Shown here one piece after another: positions 10,041 to 18,366 of a DNA stretch of 64,000 nt. Location: NCBI RefSeq assembly GCF_023149135.1, contig NZ_JAIWJX010000002.1, positions 3,038,001 through 3,102,000 on the forward strand, in the 5' to 3' direction. The notes below the pieces were generated by a model. It did no database searches, was not told the DNA's origin, and saw only the letters and a list, made by a program, of their open reading frames with translations. The position numbers and the translations under genes were made by a program. The stretch is from Fictibacillus marinisediminis (GTDB lineage Bacteria > Bacillota > Bacilli > Bacillales > Fictibacillaceae). Position 1 is the stretch's first letter. Every line of letters begins with the position of its first letter.

Positions 10041-11234
10041 CTAACCTGTCTTTTTCTGTGAAAGGCCTCCAACAGCAATCTTCCGGTCATAGATTTGAGT
10101 AAGCACAATACTGATCATAAACAAAACAAAAATCACGCCGAAAACAGACTTCATTCCCCACACATCTGCAAGAATTCCGCCAAAAGACGGGCCGATCATC
10201 CGCCCGGCCGTTGCCGTACTGTTGACGATTCCCTGATAAAAACCTACCCTTCCTGCCGGAGCCAGATCATTGGCGATGGACGGCACACCCGGCCAGACGA
10301 ACATTTCACCTATCGTCAAAATGACCATGGCTCCCATAAAACCTGAGAATGCTTCGGCACGGCTGACCGTTACAAATGAAACGATAAAAATAAGATAGCC
10401 TACGAGAATTTGAGTTTTTGTTGAAGTAATCCAGTGTTTTAATATGTAGGCCAGCACGGGCTGCAGCAATACGATCAATGCTCCGTTAACTGTCCAAAGC
10501 AGACTGTAAAGCTTCAGGCTTATCCCCGCCTCCTGCGTAAAAACGGCAATGGTCGATTGCCATTGCACATAGCTGATCCAGGCCAGCAAGTAACCGCCGC
10601 ACAAAATCAGAAGCCCGGTAAAGATGGTTTTGTTCTTAATCTTAGAATCTTGCGTTAAAATCGTTTCTGGTGCAATTTCGGAAGCTTTATTGCTGATACC
10701 CTTATACCCGAACAGAACGAGCAGGAAAAACAGCGCACAAAGCAATGCGTTACCGACAAAAGACCATTGAAAGGAATAGGAAGCGACAAGCCCACCGCAT
10801 GCCGCACCGGCAGCAACACCGACGTTCTGAGCGACATAGATGGCGTTAAACGCTTTTCTTCCTCCTTCTTTCCAAACGGTTCCCGCCATCGCGTACATCG
10901 ATGGAAAAGTAATACCCATGCCAAAACCGATGACAGCCAGGAGAGAAGCGTAGAACATAAAATCATGATAAAAAACAAGCATAATCAGGGCTGCCAATGT
11001 GACAGATACACCAGTGAGTATGGCTCTGTATCCCCCAAGACGGTCAAACACAATACCCCCGGCAAGATTCCCGAGAACCCCCGCTCCTGAGTTACACATG
11101 AGCACGATGCCGGCGACTGTCAATGACTTGTGAAGATGCTCATGGATATAAATGGTATTCACCGGCCACAAAAACGATGCTCCCGTAACATTCAGGACCA
11201 TTCCAATCACCAGCAGCCAAAGCGGTCTAGGCAA
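10041..11234 (-). CDS. MFS transporter, YttB-like
   Basis: 397 residues with about 12 hydrophobic segments. The loop between helices 2 and 3 has GNLAGGIVFDRLGGYRAI, the G-x-L-a-D-R-x-G-r motif of the major facilitator superfamily. N-terminus MPRPLWLLVIGMVLNVTGAS. B. subtilis YttB, an MFS protein, lies in the same neighbourhood near leuS. Export of a drug or metabolite is likely but the substrate cannot be told. A GGGGGG stretch precedes the ATG at 11234. Confidence 0.8.
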   Translation of the reverse strand: MPRPLWLLVIGMVLNVTGASFLWPVNTIYIHEHLHKSLTVAGIVLMCNSGAGVLGNLAGGIVFDRLGGYRAILTGVSVTLAALIMLVFYHDFMFYASLLAVIGFGMGITFPSMYAMAGTVWKEGGRKAFNAIYVAQNVGVAAGAACGGLVASYSFQWSFVGNALLCALFFLLVLFGYKGISNKASEIAPETILTQDSKIKNKTIFTGLLILCGGYLLAWISYVQWQSTIAVFTQEAGISLKLYSLLWTVNGALIVLLQPVLAYILKHWITSTKTQILVGYLIFIVSFVTVSRAEAFSGFMGAMVILTIGEMFVWPGVPSIANDLAPAGRVGFYQGIVNSTATAGRMIGPSFGGILADVWGMKSVFGVIFVLFMISIVLTQIYDRKIAVGGLSQKKTG

Positions 11235-11345
11235 TCAAAGCCCCCCTAACAAGAAAGAAATACCCCTAAGTATTGTAGAGCTTTTTATGCCCGGTGACAA
11301 TCCGCAGATACGCCTTTTCCCATAAAATCACTCATTTTCTTCCTG

Positions 11346-11374
11346 TTGGAGATTTGCTCCCCCCGTGCTAAAAT
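11346..11374 (+). promoter_or_regulatory. Sigma-A promoter of ytqA-ytqB with structured leader
   Basis: -35 TTGGAG (11346-11351), 17-base spacer, -10 TAAAAT (11369-11374). About 100 bases of leader follow before ytqA. They contain nested pairings: AAGGGGC near 11391 with GGCCCTTT near 11445, and an inner CCC-GAATGC-GGG hairpin near 11419. The leader matches no riboswitch class I recognise. Confidence 0.6.
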
Positions 11375-11478
11375 GGCTTGTAGTGTGTAAGAAGGGGCTT
11401 GGGTATAGCTCAGGCGCCCGAATGCGGGATTTCAGCTCAAAACGGCCCTTTCAGCTTTTCTAACTAAGGAGTGACACA

Positions 11479-12441
11479 ATGTCTCAATCGATTATTCCCG
11501 CCCATTATGGCGATAAACGTTTTTATACATGGAATCAGCATCTGCGGAGCCATTTTAATGAGAAGATTATTAAGATTCCGCTGGATGGCGGGTTTGACTG
11601 CCCGAATCGTGACGGGAAAGCTGCTTATGGCGGCTGTACGTTCTGTTCTCAGAGCGGGTCCGGTGATTTTGCCGGAGACCGGCGGGATGACTTGATTACC
11701 CAGTTCAACACCGTTAAAGAACGCATGCACCTCAAATGGAAAAAGGGGAAATATCTCGGGTATTTTCAAGCCTTCTCCAACACATACGCACCGGTTGAAA
11801 AACTTCGCGAAATGTTTGAGACGGTCTTGGAACAGGAAGGTGTAGTAGGCCTTGCGATCGCGACCCGCCCGGATTGTCTCCCTGATGATGCAGTTGAATA
11901 TCTCGCTGATCTGAACGAACGGACCTATCTATGGGTGGAGCTTGGTCTGCAAACGGTCCATGAACGGACAGCTCTGCTTATTAACCGTGCACACGATTAT
12001 CAAACGTATGTTGATGGCGTTAATAAGCTCCGTAAGCATAATATTCGTGTATGCTCCCACATTATTAACGGGCTTCCCCTGGAAACACCTGAAATGATGA
12101 TGGAGACCGCGAAAGAAGTCGCCAAGCTCGATGTGCAGGGCATAAAGATCCATCTGCTGCACTTGTTGAAAAAAACGCCGATGGTAAAGCAATATGACCA
12201 GGGAATGCTGGAATTTTTAGATTTTGATACGTATGTCGGGCTCGTTTGCGACCAGCTCGAAATCCTTTCCCCTGACATGATGATCCACCGTCTCACTGGT
12301 GACGGACCGCCTGATCTGCTGATTGGGCCGATGTGGAGCATGAACAAGTGGAAAGTACTGAATGCCATTGAATCCGAAATGGAACGCAGGGACAGCTTTC
12401 AAGGGAAATTTTATAAAAAGGAAACGGTACAACCACTATGA
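11479..12441 (+). CDS. ytqA: Radical SAM protein YtqA (MnmL, tRNA wobble-uridine modification)
   Basis: 320 residues of the TIGR01212 radical SAM family. The cluster-binding cysteines are in CPNRDGKAAYGGCTFC (about residues 42-57), a longer spacing than the standard CxxxCxxC and typical of this family. A barrel-type ATRPDCL and a GLQT segment follow. As I recall, B. subtilis YtqA and YtqB were recently assigned as MnmL and MnmM, completing mnm5s2U at tRNA position 34 by a route independent of MnmC. ATG after AAGGAG. The stop overlaps the ytqB start by four bases, so the pair is translationally coupled. Confidence 0.88.
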   Translation: MSQSIIPAHYGDKRFYTWNQHLRSHFNEKIIKIPLDGGFDCPNRDGKAAYGGCTFCSQSGSGDFAGDRRDDLITQFNTVKERMHLKWKKGKYLGYFQAFSNTYAPVEKLREMFETVLEQEGVVGLAIATRPDCLPDDAVEYLADLNERTYLWVELGLQTVHERTALLINRAHDYQTYVDGVNKLRKHNIRVCSHIINGLPLETPEMMMETAKEVAKLDVQGIKIHLLHLLKKTPMVKQYDQGMLEFLDFDTYVGLVCDQLEILSPDMMIHRLTGDGPPDLLIGPMWSMNKWKVLNAIESEMERRDSFQGKFYKKETVQPL

Positions 12442-13010
12442 AGATCCAGGGTATACTTCCGTTTGCACGGACATTGCTGGAAAGTGCGGTTCTAAAAGGC
12501 AGTGCTGTCATTGACGCCACATGCGGAAATGGCCATGACACATTATTCCTTTCCCGCCTCGTCGGAAGAGAGGGCAATGTTTTTGGTTTTGATATACAAG
12601 AAGAGGCGATTGTAAACACTAGAAAACGTCTGCTGGAGCATGAGGCCGAAAATAATGTAACGCTTTTTAACACCGGACATCATCATATGAAATCATATAT
12701 CCCAGATTCGTTTCACGGAAAAATAGCCTGTGCTGTTTTTAATCTCGGCTATTTGCCTGGCGGAGATAAAGAAATTGTAACTCAGAGTGAATCCACCATC
12801 GAAGCCATTAACCAGCTTTTTGATCTGCTGGCGCCGGGAGGCCTTGCTGTATTGGTGATCTACCACGGACACCCGGAAGGAAAAACGGAAAGAGACGCAG
12901 TTATGGAATATGCTCAGGGCCTCGATCAGCAAATGGCTCATGTCCTGCAGTACGGATTCATCAACCAAAAGAACGATCCTCCCTTTATTGTCGCCATTGA
13001 GAAAAGATAA
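12438..13010 (+). CDS. ytqB: SAM-dependent tRNA methyltransferase YtqB (MnmM)
   Basis: 190 residues, class I methyltransferase fold. The SAM-binding motif I is VIDATCGNGHDTLFLS (about residues 23-38) with the acidic end of strand 2 in VFGFDIQ; NLGYLPGGDK (about residue 100) sits where motif IV is expected. It would transfer the methyl group forming mnm5s2U in tRNA, by homology to B. subtilis YtqB/MnmM. It starts at an ATG overlapping the ytqA stop (ATGA). Ends at a terminator shared with the convergent ytpB. Confidence 0.88.
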   Translation: MKIQGILPFARTLLESAVLKGSAVIDATCGNGHDTLFLSRLVGREGNVFGFDIQEEAIVNTRKRLLEHEAENNVTLFNTGHHHMKSYIPDSFHGKIACAVFNLGYLPGGDKEIVTQSESTIEAINQLFDLLAPGGLAVLVIYHGHPEGKTERDAVMEYAQGLDQQMAHVLQYGFINQKNDPPFIVAIEKR

Positions 13011-13052
13011 AAAGGAGTGGAATCTGCCGCAGCAGTTTCCGCTCCTTTTTTA
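13011..13052. terminator. Shared terminator of ytqB and ytpB
   Basis: AAAAAGGAG-GGAA ... TTCC-CTCCTTTTTT inverted repeat between convergent ytqB and ytpB, with A-run and T-run allowing use in both directions. Confidence 0.8.
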
Positions 13053-14114
13053 GATGGAAGGTCTTACTCTTTGCATTAGTCTTCGGTTCATATAGAAAAA
13101 GAGAGTATAGCTTCCGCCCATTCTCATGATTTTTCCTGCCGTCTTTTTAATTCCCGGATGGCGGTCGACTTTTTGGTCAGCCAGATAGATGCCTAATAGA
13201 CCACGGTTGATCAATTTATGAAACTTGCGGTCTGGCAGGCGGTCAATGCTGTTATCCGCTTGCTGGACGAAATGCCCAAACCGCTCAAGAAGCTGATTGC
13301 CGTTTTCGTAATAAGAGCAAAAATTAAGGTCGCCGCCCTCTTTATCTTCTTCCTGATCCACAAAATAGTCGAGCAGAATATGAAGGCCTTGCACCCACGG
13401 AAAGTAGCCGTTCTTAATGACTTTCACTTGTTCCTTCGTAAGGCTTTCCTGTGATGCATACGAAACGAGGCAAAAAATACCGAGCGTTGAACCTGTACAA
13501 GCTGAGAACTCATACCAGCTCATCGCTGGGATAGAATCTTTATGGCTGCTGAACCAAGCCTGCAGCCGCGGAACTCTTTCTTCAATGACCACGTGCTTAT
13601 GTATTTGCAGATCACAATAATAGTGAGCCAAATCAAGCAATGAATCTGAGATTGAATCGTAATGCGGTATTTCACTAAGAATGGTCTGGCAGGTTTGAAC
13701 AAGGCTCCATAAATAATCCCCGTCATTCTGATCATCCCTCATGCGATAATAATTTTTGCGTTCTGCACCCGGTGTAAGCGCATGAATCATGGATTCGTGA
13801 AGAGCCTCAAAATCCAGCGGGTCCAGCGATGTGCTTCTGTCACAAAGATTATCCAGATAGTCGCTGATCGTCTGATAAGCCACTACAAATTCGATCACTC
13901 TTTTTCTTTGATCTCCGGCCAGGAGGGCCAGAATCGCTCCTCCCTGGCAGTGAAATTCCTTCGTATCAATGCTCATCAATGCTTGTTTTCTAAGTTCTTC
14001 GTTCGGAATCAATTCTGCTTTTTCACGCCATTGTTCAAGAAAGAGAGAAACATCGGGCAGAACATTGCGATAGATGCGATACATTAATGCCCATGGTTGA
14101 TTCGGTACACTCAT
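13050..14114 (-). CDS. ytpB: Tetraprenyl-beta-curcumene synthase (YtpB family)
   Basis: 354 residues of the DUF2600 family. B. subtilis YtpB (about 367 residues) cyclises all-trans tetraprenyl diphosphate to tetraprenyl-beta-curcumene, a first step to C35 sesquarterpenes found in spore and membrane lipids. Acidic segments that could bind the Mg-diphosphate include SDYLDNLCDRSTSLD near residue 85. It ends in an arginine-rich tail. ATG at 14114. It lies 31 bases downstream of ytpA on the same strand, the same pairing as in B. subtilis, so both are probably cotranscribed. Confidence 0.9.
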   Translation of the reverse strand: MSVPNQPWALMYRIYRNVLPDVSLFLEQWREKAELIPNEELRKQALMSIDTKEFHCQGGAILALLAGDQRKRVIEFVVAYQTISDYLDNLCDRSTSLDPLDFEALHESMIHALTPGAERKNYYRMRDDQNDGDYLWSLVQTCQTILSEIPHYDSISDSLLDLAHYYCDLQIHKHVVIEERVPRLQAWFSSHKDSIPAMSWYEFSACTGSTLGIFCLVSYASQESLTKEQVKVIKNGYFPWVQGLHILLDYFVDQEEDKEGGDLNFCSYYENGNQLLERFGHFVQQADNSIDRLPDRKFHKLINRGLLGIYLADQKVDRHPGIKKTAGKIMRMGGSYTLFFYMNRRLMQRVRPSI

Positions 14115-14145
14115 TCAATTCCCACCCCTAGCAATTATCAAAAAA

Positions 14146-14925
14146 TCAAAAATGCAGATTCAAATAGGATTTAATAAATTTAAACACGTCGTCCCTTTCC
14201 GGTTCATTCAGTACTTCATGATACAGTCCGGGATATTCTTTGTACATTTTGTCGTGCAGTTCTAACTGGTTAAACCAGTCACGGACAGCCAGTTTGTCCA
14301 CGATCCGGTCATCTCCTGCCTGAATGACGAGCAGCGGAATGTTTGGAAACCGGCCGGTATGTGTATTGGCCATCTTCATTGCATTCACAAGCTCCCGGTA
14401 CCATCTGACAGATACACGGTCTACAAGAAGGGTGTCCGTTGAATCCCGGAGCAATACCTGCTCATTCCTTGTTTTATTTACAGGTTCAATGTTTGCAGCA
14501 AATTTAACAGATGGCGCCACTTTATTCAATACTTTTGACAAGGTGTCAATTCCCTTCGACGGCTGGCTCGCGAGTCCGAGACATGGAGACGAAAGAATGA
14601 TGCCCTTGATATTAAAGGATCTTTCCGTAACCGCACGGATCGAAGCAAGCCCGCCCATGCTGTGGCCGAAGAGAAATACGGGCAGGTAGTAGTGAGCAGC
14701 TTCACCAATCCACGTCTCAATGGCCGTGATGTATTCATCAAACGAGTCGATGTGCCCCCTGCGGCGAGTCGTCGTCCCCTGTCCTGGAAGATCTCCCATC
14801 AGGACGTGAAAGCCAGCCAGATTAAATTGCTGAATCACCCATTCATAGCGCCCATGGTATTCTCCAGCGCCATGGACCATAATGACGACACCCTTAGCTT
14901 CGTCCTTAGTTTCCCACTTCCACAT
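14146..14925 (-). CDS. ytpA: Alpha/beta hydrolase, lysophospholipase YtpA
   Basis: 259 residues. The nucleophile elbow is GHSMGG (about residues 92-97) with the catalytic Ser; the Asp is in AGDDRIVD near residue 206 and the His in YPGLYHEVLNE near residue 237. The opening VVIMVHGAGEYHGRY supplies the oxyanion strand of monoglyceride lipase-type enzymes. B. subtilis YtpA is linked to bacilysocin, a lysophosphatidylglycerol antibiotic. No signal peptide. Upstream of ytpB on the same strand with GGGG before the ATG. Confidence 0.85.
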   Translation of the reverse strand: MWKWETKDEAKGVVIMVHGAGEYHGRYEWVIQQFNLAGFHVLMGDLPGQGTTTRRRGHIDSFDEYITAIETWIGEAAHYYLPVFLFGHSMGGLASIRAVTERSFNIKGIILSSPCLGLASQPSKGIDTLSKVLNKVAPSVKFAANIEPVNKTRNEQVLLRDSTDTLLVDRVSVRWYRELVNAMKMANTHTGRFPNIPLLVIQAGDDRIVDKLAVRDWFNQLELHDKMYKEYPGLYHEVLNEPERDDVFKFIKSYLNLHF

Positions 14926-15037
14926 AACCCCATCCCCTTCTCGAAATAATTTTCAATTAAACTTTCATTTGATAGAATAGGTTGAAAAGCTGAAGCGCTT
15001 TGTTTTTATTATTTTATACGAAATAGGATGTGATATT

Positions 15038-15556
15038 TTGATCTACCCTTACAATGGCAAACACCCGGTTATCTCAGAGACTGCCTATATTGCGGATTAT
15101 GTAACCATTACAGGCGATGTTACGATCGGTGAATACAGCTCTATTTGGTTTAACTCGTCGATACGCGGAGATGTTTCTCCTACCATTATCGGTAATAGCG
15201 TCAATGTTCAGGATAATTCTGTTCTTCACCAGAGCCCTAATCGGCCTCTTATTCTGGAAGACGGAGTAACCGTGGGGCACAGCGTGATCTTACATAGCAG
15301 CATCATTCGAAAAAACGCACTGATCGGCATGGGATCTCTTGTACTTGACGGCGCTGAAATCGGTGAAGGAGCGTTTATCGGAGCCGGCAGCCTCGTACCT
15401 CCGGGCAAAAAGATTCCGCCGAACACCCTTGCATTCGGCCGTCCTGCCAAAGTGATCCGGGAACTGAACGCAGAAGATATTGCCGACATGGACAGGATCC
15501 GCCGCGAATACCAAGAAAAAGGGCAATATTATAAATCACTTTCAGAAACAGACTGA
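15038..15556 (+). CDS. ytoA: Gamma-class carbonic anhydrase-like hexapeptide protein YtoA
   Basis: 172 residues built of a left-handed beta helix (VTIGEYSSIWFNSSIRGD onward), with the three zinc-ligand histidines expected of the family in NSVLHQ, VTVGHSVILHS (near residues 66, 83 and 88). It resembles the YrdA/PaaY/gamma carbonic anhydrase group; activity varies in the group. The start is TTG at 15038, chosen because AGGATGTG lies just upstream and no ATG fits the conserved IYPYNGKHP beginning. It converges on a VOC-family gene and the two coding ends overlap by 28 bases. Confidence 0.87.
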   Translation: MIYPYNGKHPVISETAYIADYVTITGDVTIGEYSSIWFNSSIRGDVSPTIIGNSVNVQDNSVLHQSPNRPLILEDGVTVGHSVILHSSIIRKNALIGMGSLVLDGAEIGEGAFIGAGSLVPPGKKIPPNTLAFGRPAKVIRELNAEDIADMDRIRREYQEKGQYYKSLSETD

Positions 15557-15930
15557 CGCTCTCCGTTAAATTCTATTAAATTTCCATCTGGATCACTGAC
15601 ATAAACCTGATGCCACGGTGTTTTATTATCCGGCTTATTTAAATAAGGTATTTGATGGTGGTCCAGCTTTTTTAACAGTCTCGGAATATCTGTAACACGG
15701 ATGGCAAAATGGCCATCCCTGCTATCCAATTCATCTGTTCCTCTCAAAGCCTTGCCTTTTACGTTTGTGATCAAATGAAGCTGTGTTGCCCCAAAATCGT
15801 ACCAAACACCTGGAAAGCCGAATTGAGGCCGCTCTTTGCTCGCTGAAAAACCCAAGATTCCCTCATAAAAATAAAGTGCTTTTTTCAAATCAGTAACTAC
15901 TAGTGAGACATGATGGACTCCTTCGTACAT
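15529..15930 (-). CDS. VOC (glyoxalase/dioxygenase) family protein
   Basis: 133 residues, two beta-alpha-beta-beta-beta units: HHVSLVVTDLKKALYFYEGILGF near the start and GHFAIRVTDIPRLLKKLDHH in the middle. Metal-ligand candidates are His5/6, a Gln/His in ATQLHL, His in DGHFAIRV and the Glu of NLIEFNGE at the end. Family members include glyoxalase I, fosfomycin resistance proteins and ring-cleaving dioxygenases; the substrate is not evident. ATG preceded by AAAGGGGAAGCC. Its 3' end overlaps that of ytoA. Confidence 0.82.
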   Translation of the reverse strand: MYEGVHHVSLVVTDLKKALYFYEGILGFSASKERPQFGFPGVWYDFGATQLHLITNVKGKALRGTDELDSRDGHFAIRVTDIPRLLKKLDHHQIPYLNKPDNKTPWHQVYVSDPDGNLIEFNGERQSVSESDL

Positions 15931-16103
15931 GGCTTCCCCTTTCTTTCCTCTTTATTTTCCGTTCATCACTTTTCTTTTCTTGATAAATCATACCATAAGA
16001 TGTTTTCTTATTTAAATTGTAGGCTCTATCCTGATAAAATCCACATAATCGCCACCGTTAGAAAATAATTTAGTAAAAGTACGATTGTCGGAGGTGAAAT
16101 CCT

Positions 16104-16316
16104 TTGAAACATGTAAAATCCTATGTTCCTTTCCATAGCAGGTTCGATCCATGCCAGCCGATCGGAAGAAAGTATTATTCTACTCCTCCTCACTTATATA
16201 TGACATTCCAGCCCTATAACCTGCCGCAGTTCTCACCACAGGAAGCATTAAAAAAAGGAACGCTTTGGCCGGCATTTTATGATTACTATGAAAATCCTTA
16301 TGAAAGAAGGAGTTGA
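16104..16316 (+). CDS. cotJA: Spore coat associated protein CotJA
   Basis: 70 residues, rich in Pro, Tyr and Phe (PPHLYMTFQPYNLPQFSPQEA), matching the small CotJA protein. In B. subtilis the cotJ operon is read by sigma-E in the mother cell and its products enter the spore coat, CotJA being needed for CotJC incorporation. ATG after GGAGGTGAAATCC. cotJB begins 6 bases after its stop. I did not find a convincing sigma-E promoter in 15931-16103. Confidence 0.9.
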   Translation: MKHVKSYVPFHSRFDPCQPIGRKYYSTPPHLYMTFQPYNLPQFSPQEALKKGTLWPAFYDYYENPYERRS

Positions 16317-16322
16317 TCAGGA

Positions 16323-16586
16323 ATGGAAACAGGCCTTCCAGCTGAGTATTATCAGCTCCTCGAGGAATTACAGGCGGTTGATTTTGTGCTTGTTGAATTA
16401 ACCCTGTATTTAGATACCCATCCAAATGACACAGCCAGCATTCATCAGTTCAATCATTACGCCCAGGAACGCAAAAAATTGAAGAAAGCCATTGAGTCAA
16501 AATATGGGCCGATGCAGCAATACGGAAACAGTTATTCAGGTGCTCCCTGGGATTGGAACAAAGGCCCTTGGCCGTGGCAGGTATAA
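16323..16586 (+). CDS. cotJB: Spore coat protein CotJB
   Basis: 87 residues. EYYQLLEELQAVDFVLVELT and LYLDTHPNDTASIHQFNHY match CotJB, the middle gene of the coat operon; the C-terminus is Gly/Trp/Pro rich (GAPWDWNKGPWPW). The role in the coat is structural or accessory and not well defined. The ribosome site AAGGAG of cotJB overlaps the end of cotJA. Followed 24 bases later by cotJC. Confidence 0.92.
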   Translation: METGLPAEYYQLLEELQAVDFVLVELTLYLDTHPNDTASIHQFNHYAQERKKLKKAIESKYGPMQQYGNSYSGAPWDWNKGPWPWQV

Positions 16587-16610
16587 AAGTAAAAGCATGG
16601 GAGGGCAACT

Positions 16611-17180
16611 ATGTGGATTTATGAAAAAAAGCTGCAATATCCCGTTAAAGTCAGCACATGCAATCCGATGCTGGCTAAGTTTTTGGTTGAACAATATGGG
16701 GGGGCAGACGGTGAGCTTGCTGCTGCATTACGGTATTTGAATCAGCGGTATACGATCCCTGACAAGGTCATCGGCTTGCTCACCGACATAGGAACAGAGG
16801 AGTTTGCCCATCTTGAGATGATTGCCACGATGATCTATAAATTGACAAAGGATGCCACTCCCCAGCAGATGAAGGATGCAGGGCTCGATACCCACTATGC
16901 CAATCATGACAGCGCGCTCTTTTATCATAATGCAGACGGTGTGCCATTTACTACAGCTTATATTCAAGCCAAAGGAGATCCGATCGCTGACCTGTACGAA
17001 GACATTGCAGCAGAGGAAAAAGCACGTGCTACGTATCAATGGCTGATCGACATGTCGGATGATCCAGACCTCAATGACGGGCTGAGGTTTTTGAGGGAAA
17101 GGGAGATCATCCACTCTATGCGGTTCCGTGAAGCTGTTGAAATTCTAAAAGAAGAGCGTGATCAGAAGGTTTTCTTTTAA
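16611..17180 (+). CDS. cotJC: Spore coat manganese catalase CotJC
   Basis: 189 residues of the manganese catalase family, shorter than full-length enzymes. The four-helix dimanganese site residues appear in order: E (GGADGELAAALRY), ExxH in IGTEEFAHLEM (about residues 63-70), E in YEDIAAEEKARATY and ExxH in REREIIHSMRF. It would dismutate hydrogen peroxide at the spore surface; activity of CotJC itself is less certain than the fold. ATG after GGGAGG. Last gene of the operon. Confidence 0.92.
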   Translation: MWIYEKKLQYPVKVSTCNPMLAKFLVEQYGGADGELAAALRYLNQRYTIPDKVIGLLTDIGTEEFAHLEMIATMIYKLTKDATPQQMKDAGLDTHYANHDSALFYHNADGVPFTTAYIQAKGDPIADLYEDIAAEEKARATYQWLIDMSDDPDLNDGLRFLREREIIHSMRFREAVEILKEERDQKVFF

Positions 17181-17202
17181 CCTCATTTATACCGGAAGCT
17201 GC

Positions 17203-17234
17203 AAACCGCTTGAATTCATCCAGGCGGTTTTTTT
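17203..17234 (+). terminator. Terminator of the cotJ operon
   Basis: AACCGCTTG ... CAGGCGGTT stem followed by TTTTTTTC, 23 bases after the cotJC stop. Confidence 0.75.
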
Positions 17235-17329
17235 CATTTATTTACAATTTCTTCACACTGCCTTTAAACAGCGGCAATAAACCTCTTGTAATCTGAAAGG
17301 GAAATCGTTATCAAGCAAGGAGGACTTCC

Positions 17330-17881
17330 ATGGCAAGAGTAACCGGCTGGATCTATGAAAAGGAATGTGATGTGTTTAAATGGGTGAACGGCAGACTGCA
17401 GCACCGTTTGCTGGATAAGTATTTCAATGTGATCACACACATTGGCGGAGCAACGTGCACCATTCTAACTACACTGCTTCTCCTGCTTACCATTCCTGCA
17501 GATCTGAAGAAATTTGCTGCTGCAGGAATCCTGTCTCTTATTCTCAGCCATATTCCTGTTGCGATTTCAAAGAAATGCTATCCCCGGAAACGCCCTTATC
17601 TGATGATCCCGGGTACTAAGACCTTCAGTAATCCGCTGAAAGACCATTCTTTCCCTTCAGGGCATACGACCGCGATCTTTTCGGTCATCATCCCGCTCGC
17701 TTTCATCCATCCCGGATTGCTTACCTTACTGCTTCCGCTCGGATTGTCTGTTGGCATCTCGCGTATGTATCTAGGCCTTCATTACCCAACCGACGTGCTC
17801 GCCGGTATGATCCTCGGGATCAGCTCAGGAATCTTTTCCGTGTTTTTACTCAACGTTTATCTCGTTCCTTACTTTTTATAA
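17330..17881 (+). CDS. PAP2-family membrane phosphatase
   Basis: 183 residues with about five membrane segments. All three phosphatase motifs are present: K-x6-RP (KKCYPRKRP, near residue 82), PSGHT (near 109) and SRMYLGLHYPTD (near 143), containing catalytic His and Arg. Members dephosphorylate undecaprenyl pyrophosphate, phosphatidylglycerophosphate or phosphatidate. Which of these applies cannot be told. ATG after AAGGAGGAC. A 56-residue ORF follows 17 bases later and may share the transcript. Confidence 0.85.
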   Translation: MARVTGWIYEKECDVFKWVNGRLQHRLLDKYFNVITHIGGATCTILTTLLLLLTIPADLKKFAAAGILSLILSHIPVAISKKCYPRKRPYLMIPGTKTFSNPLKDHSFPSGHTTAIFSVIIPLAFIHPGLLTLLLPLGLSVGISRMYLGLHYPTDVLAGMILGISSGIFSVFLLNVYLVPYFL

Positions 17882-17898
17882 AATTTAGGAGGGGTTTC

Positions 17899-18069
17899 AT
17901 GAAAAAAGCACCACAGGAAAACCGTTTGATGATTGTGCAAGAAATCAGTCCGAATCTCAAACCAAGAATCGACCTAGCAGCAATCTTCAAGCTTCCTGTA
18001 TTCATGAAAACCTTTGTGCATAAACCTCCAGATTTAATTGAAAAGGTGCCAGGCACCTTTCAAAAATAA
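17899..18069 (+). CDS. 56-residue ORF of unknown function, possibly a gene remnant
   Basis: Reads MKKAPQENRLMIVQEISPNL onward to a TAA at 18067-18069. The ATG is served by a strong AGGAGGGG at proper spacing, so translation is likely. No domain is recognised. The last residues (EKVPGTFQK) are encoded by a perfect palindromic element, AAGGTGCCAGGCACCTT (18043-18059), of a kind often seen as intergenic repeats in Bacillaceae. The reading frame may therefore have been truncated by repeat insertion, the original gene being lost. It follows the PAP2 gene closely. Confidence 0.45.
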   Translation: MKKAPQENRLMIVQEISPNLKPRIDLAAIFKLPVFMKTFVHKPPDLIEKVPGTFQK

Positions 18070-18109
18070 ACAAGTCAAAAACAGTCGAAATGTGTCGCGC
18101 TTTAACAAA

Positions 18110-18200
18110 TTGAAAATAAAAGTTCCGTTTTTGAACATAAATTTGATTTTTTGAACATAAAATTAGTTTTTTGAACATAAAACAAAAAATTTGAAAATAA
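18110..18200. repeat. Five helically phased 10-base direct repeats
   Basis: TTGAAAATAA at 18110-18119, TTGAACATAA at 18131-18140, 18151-18160 and 18171-18180, and TTGAAAATAA at 18191-18200. The period is 21, 20, 20 and 20 bases, about two helical turns, embedded in AT-rich DNA. A 20-base period is not a multiple of three, so this is not a protein repeat. It lies between the PAP2-side transcript and the 3' end of metK. Confidence 0.85.
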
Positions 18201-18330
18201 AAACTTAAAATCATTTAATAAAGTTAGTTCTCCACACTTAATGAGTTAAAAAACTTCCAATTATGACGCTTATTCAAGCTTTTCCCCTACCCATTCGCTA
18301 AACCAAAACCTTAACAAACGACTAAAAACT

Positions 18331-18363
18331 AAGAAAAACCGGCCCAAAGGCCGGTTTTTCTTA
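18331..18363 (-). terminator. Terminator of metK
   Basis: Perfect stem AAAAACCGGCC / GGCCGGTTTTT with a four-base loop directly after the metK stop; A- and T-runs on both sides. Confidence 0.85.
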
Positions 18364-18366
18364 ATA

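Noticed and set aside
15931..16103. Sigma-E promoter for the cotJ operon
   Set aside because: CATAATCG- and CATACCAT-like strings exist, but no matching -35 at the right distance.
18002..18214. 70-codon minus-strand frame across the TTGAACATAA repeats
   Set aside because: The 20-base period is out of phase with codons, and no ribosome site precedes it.
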